From Psychrobacter sp. (GTDB lineage: Bacteria; Pseudomonadota; Gammaproteobacteria; Pseudomonadales; Moraxellaceae), in NCBI RefSeq assembly GCF_030457785.1, contig NZ_JAKDUI010000005.1:1-32169 (forward strand): a DNA stretch of 32,169 nt, given 5' to 3'. How positions within the stretch are numbered: the first letter of the stretch is position 1; each line of letters starts with the position of its first letter. Below are positions 15,179 to 22,329 of this stretch, piece by piece. Both the position numbers and the translations under genes were made by a program. The notes beneath the pieces were generated by a model, which saw only the letters and a program-made list of their open reading frames with translations, was not told the DNA's origin and ran no database searches.

Positions 15179-16765
15179 ATGGATATTATCAGACATTTGA
15201 AACAGACGGTCAGCCCAGCTGTCTTAGAAGGTGATCGTAGTCCAGCTAAGGCAAGCTTAATGGAACAGTTCTATGCTATTTTCGCTGCGCGTCTTGCAGA
15301 TAAAGATACCTACGACCTATTCTCCAACGAAAGTATCGCCAGTGACGATCAAGCATTTTATGATCGAGTTTGGACAGATGGGACGCACCGTGACCAGATA
15401 TCTCGTGAATTGGCTGGCAAGCACAATGTTGATGTCACTGCCGCACGTGGAATGATTGCCATGGCAGCACCCTTGGCTTTTCACGAAATCAAAAGTCTAG
15501 CGGGTACCACACCGGTGCCACAGTTCTTGAGAGACAATCTTGCCAGTTACCAACACCTTATTCCTGCTTGGGCGAGTGCAGTATTGCCCGCCAGTATGTT
15601 GGCGGACGTACCTGCTCCTGCCAGTACAGCGCCATCGCAAAGCGAAGAAGAAAAAGGTGGCTTTATGAAAGCACTGCTGCCTATTATTGGTTTGATTATT
15701 TTAGGTGCACTGGCATGGGCGTTGCTACGAGGTTGCCAGGAAAACCCTGAGCCTGTCGCCACGCCAGCAGTTACCGAGCAAGAAGAAGATGGTGATCCAT
15801 CGGCTGTGGCAGCTGACGTTGAGCCTGCTGCACTGAGTATCGCTACTGGTGAGAACCGTGAGCTTTATGCTTGTAGTATGAATGTGGGTGATGAGGCGTT
15901 AGAGACGCAAGTCATAGACGCTTTAACTGCTACATTTGGCGAAGAGGCGAATAAGTGCCGTGCGGACGTTGATGATGGTTTTGCAGCAGATATGCCAGCA
16001 TCCGCTCAGCTTACTTCCATCTTACCTATCGTGAAAAACGTACCAAACGCTAGTATGATCATCAAAGGTGACCAAATCACTGTCAACGCGCCTGACGAAG
16101 CTGCACTAGATCAGCTAGTGGCTGACCTGCAAGCTGCTGCACCTGGGATGACCGTTCAAGCGGAAGGTCCGTTAGATCTACAGGGTGAGGTTGATGACAG
16201 TTTAGCGGCAGCGGACGCCGCTATGGATGATCTCGGAGAAAACCCTGATTCACGTGATGTGGCTCGTGCCTTGAGCATTCAGGTTATTAACTTTGAAGTA
16301 GATGCGTCAGCCATTCCTGAAGTCAATAAAGAGCTGCTTGAGCGTGCCTCACAGATTATCGCTGAAGTACCGGATATGGAGCTGGTAATCATCGGTCACA
16401 CAGACAGTCAAGCGTCTGATGATTACAACATGGCGTTATCTCGTGAGCGTGCTGAATCAGTGAGAGAATACTTGGTGTCTCACGGCATCGATGCCAGCAA
16501 ACTGTCGACTCAAGGCATGGGTGAGTCAGAGCCTGTCGCTGACAACTCAACTGAGCAAGGCCGCTTCCGTAATCGTCGAATTGAATTCGTGGTTAGAGAC
16601 GAGGTGAATGGTGCGAATAATGGGATGAACAGTGCAAACGATGGCATGACTATTAGCAATGATGCGCTTGACCCAGACTTGAACCCACTTGATAGTGATA
16701 ATGATGATTTGCTACCAGATGGTGATGACGTCACTCAGGGTACTGAGTTAGATCCAACCAACTAA
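15179..16765 (+). CDS. Inner-membrane-anchored BON-like/OmpA peptidoglycan-binding protein
   Basis: This 528-residue protein repeats the plan of its upstream neighbour and adds an OmpA C-terminal domain. The N-terminal helical domain is at about 1-145 (MDIIRHLKQTVSPAVLEG), the transmembrane helix at about 163-186, and the BON-like domain at about 222-330 with Cys232 and Cys260 at the same 28-residue spacing as the paralogue. The OmpA domain is at about 365-475, with GHTD (406-409), LSRERAESVREYL and NRRIE (465-469), the Asp/Arg features that hold diaminopimelate of peptidoglycan. The acidic tail (478-528) has DSDNDDLLPDGDD, like thrombospondin type 3 calcium-binding repeats. It probably tethers the inner membrane to the cell wall; the BON plus OmpA arrangement recalls mycobacterial ArfA/OmpATb. 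A strong GAGGGAGAG site precedes the ATG. Confidence 0.87.
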   Translation: MDIIRHLKQTVSPAVLEGDRSPAKASLMEQFYAIFAARLADKDTYDLFSNESIASDDQAFYDRVWTDGTHRDQISRELAGKHNVDVTAARGMIAMAAPLAFHEIKSLAGTTPVPQFLRDNLASYQHLIPAWASAVLPASMLADVPAPASTAPSQSEEEKGGFMKALLPIIGLIILGALAWALLRGCQENPEPVATPAVTEQEEDGDPSAVAADVEPAALSIATGENRELYACSMNVGDEALETQVIDALTATFGEEANKCRADVDDGFAADMPASAQLTSILPIVKNVPNASMIIKGDQITVNAPDEAALDQLVADLQAAAPGMTVQAEGPLDLQGEVDDSLAAADAAMDDLGENPDSRDVARALSIQVINFEVDASAIPEVNKELLERASQIIAEVPDMELVIIGHTDSQASDDYNMALSRERAESVREYLVSHGIDASKLSTQGMGESEPVADNSTEQGRFRNRRIEFVVRDEVNGANNGMNSANDGMTISNDALDPDLNPLDSDNDDLLPDGDDVTQGTELDPTN

Positions 16766-16830
16766 TTCTCTAGCGTTTGGGTATCAAAGTTAGAGATTAG
16801 CTATCAAAGATTGGCTATCAGCAACGATAA

Positions 16831-16862
16831 AAAGACCGCTTCACGATGAAGCGGTTTTTTTA
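16831..16862. terminator. Bidirectional terminator between OmpA-like gene and nagZ
   Basis: ACCGCTTCA and TGAAGCGGT form a 9-bp stem with a 3-nt loop, with a T-tract to the right and an A-tract to the left. It serves both convergent genes. Two near-identical 14-mers (GATTAGCTATCAAA, GATTGGCTATCAGC) lie just before it at 16795-16822. Confidence 0.9.
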
Positions 16863-16894
16863 TTTTGGTCAAACGATACCTGACTTGTCATCGT

Positions 16895-18001
16895 TTAGAG
16901 CTTATAGTCAGTCGGGTCTGTGGTGTTATCGCTGGTGTTAGTGTTGATGGTGCCAGCGGCAGCGGTATCTGAGGGTGAGATATTAAAAAATGTTTGCGTT
17001 ACATTTTGCTTGGCTTGTTGCCAGTATGCTGCTTGTTGACAGGTTGATTCTAGGCTGCCTTGCCAAGTTGGTATCTGTCCGCACATGGTTTTGATACGGT
17101 TTTGATTGGGATAAGGCAGCTCTTGTGCAGAGTCGGCAGCTTCGTGAGCGGCGACACGATCGTTACAGACGAGTGCAATATCGCAACCAGCCTCGATAGC
17201 TGCTCGTACACGAGCGCTGACATCGCCTGCTGCTTGTGCACCAGCCATTGATAAGTCATCAGAAAATAATACCCCATCGAATTTCAGGTGTTCGCGGATG
17301 ATGTCTTTTAACCAAATGTCGGAAAACCCTGCTGGCTTGTTGTCCACTTGAGAAAAAATCACATGTGCTGGCATCAGCGCATCAAGCCAAGGCAAGGTTT
17401 GAGCAAAGGGTTGCATATCACTATTAATGATGTCGTCTAAACTACGCGAGTCAACTGCCTCAGCAACATGAGAGTCAGGGGCAATAGCGCCATGACCGGG
17501 GAAGTGCTTGCCCGTGGTCGCCATTCCAGCTGCTTTCATACCACGCATAAACTGAGTGGACAGAGCGATAATGGCTTCTGGGTTTTGGTGAAAGCTACGG
17601 TCACCAATGACTTGACTGATACCACCTCTATCAAGCACAGGCGCAAAGCTCAAATCAATACCGACGGCCAATACCTCTGTTGCCATTAGGTAGCCGCAGT
17701 CATAGGCGCAGCTCAGTGCCTGAGTGGGGTCGTGGTCAAACAATTCACCAAGCTTGCCCATCGCAGGCAATTTGGTGAATCCATCACGTAATCGCGCGAC
17801 TCGACCGCCTTCTTGGTCGACACCGATTAATATATCAGGATTGTGATAGCGTATATCGTCACATAGAGCTCTCACTTGGGTAGCATCGGTGACGTTTCGG
17901 GCAAACAATATCACTCCACCGACTTGAGCTTGTTTGATTAAACTGACATCTTCAGCCGTCAGTGAGGTACTATCGATATCAATCATTAAGACGCCGTACA
18001 T
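16895..18001 (-). CDS. nagZ: Beta-N-acetylhexosaminidase, cell-wall recycling
   Basis: A cytosolic glycoside hydrolase family 3 enzyme that removes GlcNAc from anhydromuropeptides during peptidoglycan recycling, and so can influence AmpC-type beta-lactamase induction. Motifs visible: GVDQEGGRVARL (60-71), GIDLSFAPVLD, KHFPGHG (165-171) with the DSH loop at 176-178 whose Asp-His pair acts in catalysis, and the nucleophile aspartate in FSDDLSMAGA (about 248). The length of 368 is slightly long because of a Thr/Asn/Asp-rich tail after NISPSD. The ATG at 18001 has AAGGA 7 nt upstream. The neighbouring OmpA-like protein is also wall-related, but the genes are convergent. Confidence 0.96.
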   Translation of the reverse strand: MYGVLMIDIDSTSLTAEDVSLIKQAQVGGVILFARNVTDATQVRALCDDIRYHNPDILIGVDQEGGRVARLRDGFTKLPAMGKLGELFDHDPTQALSCAYDCGYLMATEVLAVGIDLSFAPVLDRGGISQVIGDRSFHQNPEAIIALSTQFMRGMKAAGMATTGKHFPGHGAIAPDSHVAEAVDSRSLDDIINSDMQPFAQTLPWLDALMPAHVIFSQVDNKPAGFSDIWLKDIIREHLKFDGVLFSDDLSMAGAQAAGDVSARVRAAIEAGCDIALVCNDRVAAHEAADSAQELPYPNQNRIKTMCGQIPTWQGSLESTCQQAAYWQQAKQNVTQTFFNISPSDTAAAGTINTNTSDNTTDPTDYKL

Positions 18002-18696
18002 GGCATAATCCTTATGGTATTTTACGTTGTTTTATTATGGGTATCGCTTACAATAAAAGGTTATTGACGACCTTACAAACAAATCACTAACAACATTGCG
18101 AGCTTATCTCTTAGATGGCCTTATTATGACAGTTATTGGCGGATGAGCATAATGTGGCAGGATTTTTGACTCAATTTAATATACATATTATCGCTAGCCA
18201 TCGACACTGGATAGCAACGATAAATATGATAGAAAGCTATGTATGAGAAGGGATAGTGTGTAAGATTGCTTATACAGTTTGAGACAATTCCATATTTGTG
18301 CTCGTGATAGTATTGAGCGAATATTAACAATATTTCGACATTCAGTGATAATAAGTGATAAAAAGTACAGACCATACTCATTTAAATTCAAGCCACTGCT
18401 CATGCATCAACAACTTGATGCCTAAAGCATTAGCTTGAATGGTGGCAGCGGATTTAATCATTTTAATTTTATAGGATTGAGAATATCAGGGTGTGTAGAA
18501 TATTCACAACTGAGCACTGCTCAACACGGCAAAACTATCAAAGCTGTGCCTCAGACCAGACCTAAATCAACGATAATACTCATAATCAAAAGATGGTGCA
18601 TATTCGTAGACATCGAACCATCCAAAGATAGTTGCAGTCAGTGTCATGGTAGAGTGTTCAAAACGCCTCATTACTAACTTAAAAAACTAGGTATAT
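18002..18696. other. Intergenic region between divergent nagZ and prc
   Basis: 695 bp, no convincing gene. An imperfect dyad at 18185-18226 pairs ATATTATCG with CGATAAATAT and has an inner CTA..CC/GG..TAG part. CGAATATT-aac-AATATTTCG lies at about 18319-18338. A frame of 80 codons at 18435-18677 has no family resemblance and no good ribosome site. TTCAAA with TAAAAA 17 nt later, shortly before prc, is a weak promoter candidate. Confidence 0.4.
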
Positions 18697-20910
18697 ATGA
18701 TGAAAAAACAACCAGTACAATGGTTACTCAGTGCAGCATCAGTAGGCATCGCCGGTATCATTCTTACCCAAAGCTATGGCACAGCAGTCGCAGAGACCAA
18801 TACTGAGGGGTTTGTACAGACGCCTGAGCAAAAAGTCACCACTCGTCAGGTAGCTGCCTTGCTAGATCGTAGTCATTACCTCAATCAGCCGTTAGATAGC
18901 CAAACAGGCGGTGAAGTGCTGTCTATGTATATTGATAGTCTCGACCCCAATCACACGTTGTTTTTGCAATCTGATGTCGACGAGTTTACAGAAAAATACG
19001 CTGACGAATTTGGCGCTCGCTTAAAACGTGGTGATCTGTCAGCTGGCGTAGATGTGTACGAGCGTTATCGTCAGCGTTCAGACGAGTACTTTGCAATGGC
19101 AAGTGAAATGCTCAAAACAGATATCGACCTGACAGGTGATGAGACAATCGTACTGGATCGTGAAAACCTCAATCATTTTGAAGATAAAGATGCCCAGCGT
19201 GATTATTGGGAGCGTCAGCTGAAATTTCAGTTGATGAGTATTACTTTGGGTCAGGAGGACGAAAAAGCCAAAGAACAAGTCTTTTTAGAAAATCCTGATA
19301 TCACTCGTGGACAAGATTTGGTACGTAACGATGAGCGCACACCCAGCGAAATCTTGCAAAACCGTTTGTCACGACAGCAAGAACGCTCGGAACGTCGTAA
19401 AGACGATGAAATCATGGAAGGCATATTGAATATGGCGATGCTGACCTATGATCCGCACAGCAATTATTATGCGCCTATTCAAGCGACGGAAATGGAAATT
19501 CAGTCTAGCTTGCAACTGGAAGGAATCGGCGTTTCTATTCGCCCTGATCGTAAAAACCCAGACTACACACGTATTGTGACTCTGGTAGACGGTGGTCCCG
19601 CCGCGAAAACAGGTCAGGTAAAGCCGAATGATTTGATTATCGGTGTTGCACAAGATGGCGAAACCATGACTGATGTGGTTGGTTGGTCGACGCGTGAGAT
19701 TGTCGCTTTGATCCGTGGTAAGCGTGGTACGGCGGTGACCGTTAAATTACGTCAACCCAATACACCTGATGCTAGTGCCCGTACAGTGACCATCGTGCGA
19801 GATATCATCGAACAAGAAGAGTCAGGCGTCAAACAGAGAGTCGTTGAAGTGCAGCGCCCTGATATTGATGAAACGCCCAAGCGTATTGGTGTGCTTGAAG
19901 TACCGAGCTTTTACCTAAACTACCGTGCACGCCGCAATGGTGAAGAATACCGTAGCGTTAGTATAGATACGGCGGAAGCACTAAAGGCGCTCAATGAAGA
20001 AGACATCGATGGCCTAGTAGTGGATATGCGCAATAACCCAGGTGGTTCACTAGACGAAGTTGCCAAGATGTTAGGTTTCTTTATAAAAAGCGGACCTATG
20101 GTACAAATCCGTGACAACCGTGGCAACATCCAGGTCTATCGTGATAACGACGGTGGCGAGCAGCTTTATGACGGCAAAATGGCTGTCATCACCAACTTAG
20201 CCTCCGCTTCTGCGAGTGAAATTTTTGCCGCTGCCATTCAGGATTATGGTCGTGGGCTAGTTGTTGGCAGTACCACCACAGGTAAAGGGACTGCGCAAAT
20301 TCAATTGAATAACTTGGCGCTAGGCTCTGCTGCTTTGACTCAACGTAAGTTTTACCGCGTGACTGGTGGTAGTACACAAAATAAAGGGGTAGTCCCAGAT
20401 GTTGAGTTGGTCAATATCTACGACGACGCTACTTTTGGCGAGCGCTCGCAGAAAAAATCTTTGCCTTGGGACACTATTAGAACATCCCCTTATAAACCTG
20501 AAGGAAAGTTCACTAGCGACACGCTGGAAACACTCAATCAACAATCGAAAATTCGTCAGGAAACAAACCCACAGTTCGTTTATCTATCAACACTAAATGA
20601 TATTCGCGATATGGAAGATGAGCAAAAACCAATCCTTCTAGATATAGACAGTCGTCGTGATAAGATGCAGCTGATTGAAAAACGGTCATTAGAAGCAGAA
20701 AACAAACGTCTTATCGCCACGGGTGAGAAACCGTATGCTAACTGGGATATATATCAAGCAGCGATGGATGCTAAGTTTGAAGAGCGCAGTCAGATGAAAG
20801 CCGACGAGCGACCAGAGCTGCCTGAAGACGAAGCCTTTATCAAAGAAGCAGCCTATATCATGCTTAGTGCTGATGCAGAAGAAACACTGAGTCCTGAAGA
20901 AAAGCTATAA
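18697..20910 (+). CDS. prc: Carboxy-terminal processing (tail-specific) periplasmic protease
   Basis: A periplasmic S41 peptidase that trims or degrades proteins from their C-termini, including lipoproteins and cell-wall hydrolases such as MepS in E. coli. Order of parts: signal peptide (about 1-32, cleavage likely after AVA), an N-terminal helical domain with LDPNHTLFLQSDVDEF, a PDZ domain (about 245-345, GIGVSIRPD, GGPAAKTGQVKPND), and the S41 catalytic domain with Ser505 in SASASEIFAAA and Lys530 in TTGKGTAQ. The 25-residue spacing of this Ser/Lys dyad equals that of E. coli Prc. A C-terminal helical region (DUF3340-like, about 560-710) follows. The length of 737 is slightly above the 680-residue E. 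coli enzyme. The start ATGATG follows AGG at a short distance. An NlpI-like adaptor is not in the window. Confidence 0.95.
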   Translation: MMKKQPVQWLLSAASVGIAGIILTQSYGTAVAETNTEGFVQTPEQKVTTRQVAALLDRSHYLNQPLDSQTGGEVLSMYIDSLDPNHTLFLQSDVDEFTEKYADEFGARLKRGDLSAGVDVYERYRQRSDEYFAMASEMLKTDIDLTGDETIVLDRENLNHFEDKDAQRDYWERQLKFQLMSITLGQEDEKAKEQVFLENPDITRGQDLVRNDERTPSEILQNRLSRQQERSERRKDDEIMEGILNMAMLTYDPHSNYYAPIQATEMEIQSSLQLEGIGVSIRPDRKNPDYTRIVTLVDGGPAAKTGQVKPNDLIIGVAQDGETMTDVVGWSTREIVALIRGKRGTAVTVKLRQPNTPDASARTVTIVRDIIEQEESGVKQRVVEVQRPDIDETPKRIGVLEVPSFYLNYRARRNGEEYRSVSIDTAEALKALNEEDIDGLVVDMRNNPGGSLDEVAKMLGFFIKSGPMVQIRDNRGNIQVYRDNDGGEQLYDGKMAVITNLASASASEIFAAAIQDYGRGLVVGSTTTGKGTAQIQLNNLALGSAALTQRKFYRVTGGSTQNKGVVPDVELVNIYDDATFGERSQKKSLPWDTIRTSPYKPEGKFTSDTLETLNQQSKIRQETNPQFVYLSTLNDIRDMEDEQKPILLDIDSRRDKMQLIEKRSLEAENKRLIATGEKPYANWDIYQAAMDAKFEERSQMKADERPELPEDEAFIKEAAYIMLSADAEETLSPEEKL

Positions 20911-20930
20911 ATTCAAGCAATAAACCTCGG

Positions 20931-20965
20931 TAAAAAATCCGTGTACGCATATGCTTACACGGATT
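20931..20965 (-). terminator. Palindromic hairpin with minus-strand T-tract
   Basis: AATCCGTGTA and TACACGGATT form a perfect 10-bp stem, and the loop contains the self-complementary GCATATGC. The T-tract (TTTTTT) follows on the minus strand. It is 26 nt past prc, so it may still mark the prc mRNA end, but the T-tract orientation points to a leftward transcript. Confidence 0.5.
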
Positions 20966-21183
20966 GACGTTTAGACCTCTTACCAATGATAGGTTGATTT
21001 GCGATTATAACTGTACGGCACGATTGGACAGAACGGTTCACTGATACTAGGGATTGGTATCGCAAAGATCGCATCAAGGATTGATGGTTTGCTGATTAAG
21101 GATGATAGGGCTGGATGCCTGTCAGTTATAAGATACCTCGGGATAAGGTTACTTGTAACGTTAACATGGATGGTTAGTGATGA

Positions 21184-21214
21184 AAGCCGCATAACGCCTG
21201 TCGTTATGCGGCTT
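21184..21214 (+). terminator. Perfect 13-bp hairpin downstream of prc
   Basis: AAGCCGCATAACG and CGTTATGCGGCTT pair perfectly over a 5-nt loop, followed by the weak tail TGTTATG. It may be a secondary terminator of the prc transcript or a stand-alone dyad. Confidence 0.45.
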
Positions 21215-21395
21215 TGTTATGTCTGTGGATCAAACGTGTCGGTCATGCCTGTTTTATAGAGTATATTTGCAGCGCTACAACCAATTAATGCCAACTTCAA
21301 TACAGGTTTCCCTTAATTCAGGTACTCCTTTAATACAAGTTTCAATATCAAGCACTACTCGCAACTTCGTCAACAAACATTATCTAATAGACACT

Positions 21396-21445
21396 AAAAA
21401 AGGCCAGCAACGATGGTTATTAACCATAGCCACTGACCTTTTTTT
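21396..21445 (-). terminator. Terminator for the SlyD-type gene
   Basis: AAAAAAGGCCAG pairs with CTGACCTTTTTT, a C/A mismatch on the plus strand but a G·U pair on the minus strand. It encloses a perfect inner dyad ATGGTTA-T-TAACCAT (21413-21427). T-tracts occur on both sides. It lies 70 nt past the leftward stop and could also stop rightward read-through from prc. Confidence 0.8.
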
Positions 21446-21514
21446 GATTAGACAATGATTTTATTCTAAGAAAAAATTATCATCTAATGCTGCATCGCTT
21501 CGGTTTAGAAAAGA

Positions 21515-22000
21515 TTAGTGCTCAACGCCACCAGCGCCGTGTACGTGGCCATGGTTTAGTTCTTCTTCGTTTGCTGCACGTACTTCTTGGATTTCAACAT
21601 CAAAAGTTAGACGCTTACCAGCCAATGGGTGGTTAGCATCAACAGTGACTTCTTGATCGTTTACAGCAGTAACTGTAACCAACATTACTTGGCCACCAGC
21701 TTCTGACTGGAACTGCATGCCAGGCTGAATGTCGTCAACACCTTGGAAGTTTTCACGTGGCACGTGTTGTACCGCTTGTTCTTGGTATTCGCCGTAACCG
21801 TCGGCAGGCTCAATAACAGCATTTACTTTTTCGCCAGCAGATTTGCCTTCTAATTCTTTTTCTAGGCCTGGAATGATGTTGCTGTGACCGTGTAAGTAAG
21901 CTAGTGGCTGACCTTCAGGTGATTTGTCGATCACGTTACCTTCGTCGTCTGTTAGCGTGTAGTTGAATTTTACGGCAGTGTCTTTTGCGATAGTAGTCAT
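21515..22000 (-). CDS. slyD: SlyD-type FKBP peptidyl-prolyl isomerase
   Basis: A cytosolic prolyl isomerase and chaperone. The FKBP core begins VKFNYTLTDDEGNVIDKS and has YLHGHSNIIPGLEKELEGKSAGEKVNAVIEPADGYGEY, with the insert-in-flap domain at about 72-128 (QHVPRENFQGVDDIQPGMQF and later VDANHPLAGKRLTFDVEI), the arrangement that defines SlyD. The tail is short (HGHVHGAGGVEH) with four His and no Cys, so metal binding would be weaker than with the long His/Cys tail of E. coli SlyD. The length of 161 matches short-tail SlyD proteins. AGGA lies about 7 nt before the ATG. A terminator follows downstream. Confidence 0.93.
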   Translation of the reverse strand: MTTIAKDTAVKFNYTLTDDEGNVIDKSPEGQPLAYLHGHSNIIPGLEKELEGKSAGEKVNAVIEPADGYGEYQEQAVQHVPRENFQGVDDIQPGMQFQSEAGGQVMLVTVTAVNDQEVTVDANHPLAGKRLTFDVEIQEVRAANEEELNHGHVHGAGGVEH

Positions 22001-22329
22001 AAAATATCCTAAATATATCAGTGTAAAAAATTAAATACGATTGCAATAAACCTAAAAAAGCCAATCAACCAGCAAAAAAAGCCACGTTATTAGACAGTTA
22101 TCATCAGTTTATCAAAGTAACTTTAGCAGTTAGCCTCTTTAATTGAGATGGGTTACAGAACTTTCAAGGCAAAAACCATAAAAAAGGCAAGTTTTATAAA
22201 AATAAAGTAATTTTCTTAATTATGTAGGTAGCTAAAGGCGTCTAAGCCCTTGCCAGTTGCGTTTTTTCTCAAGTGCTTCTACCATAATGACAGCAGATAA
22301 TAGTGATAATAATTAAGGTGAAAGAGACA
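22001..22329. other. Divergent promoter region, slyD / M61 peptidase
   Basis: 329 bp of AT-rich DNA. The 10-mer AAAAAAGCCA occurs twice in direct orientation (around 22056 and 22074). Rightward, TTGCGT (22258-22263) and TACCAT 17 nt later form a weak promoter candidate for the M61 gene. Leftward, TTGCAA and TACACT at 15-nt spacing lie upstream of slyD. None is strong. Confidence 0.35.

Larger units (their letters stand above)
20911..21514. other. Intergenic region between prc and the SlyD gene (convergent)
   Basis: 604 bp with three hairpins (20936-20965, 21184-21214, 21396-21445) and a degenerate 16-17-bp tandem repeat at 21295-21345 (CTTCAATACAGGTTTC versus CTTTAATACAAGTTTC, 14 of 16 identical, with a weaker unit between). 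A leftward 70-codon frame at 20980-21192 starts inside a hairpin and looks random. Confidence 0.45.

Noticed and set aside
18435-18677. An 80-codon rightward frame before prc
   Set aside because: Random-looking composition, no ribosome site, no known family; the region is AT-rich and stops are sparse in one frame only.
20980-21192. A 70-codon leftward frame between prc and slyD
   Set aside because: Its start codon lies in a hairpin arm, the composition is Ser/Ile/Pro-rich with repeats, and it has no family resemblance.
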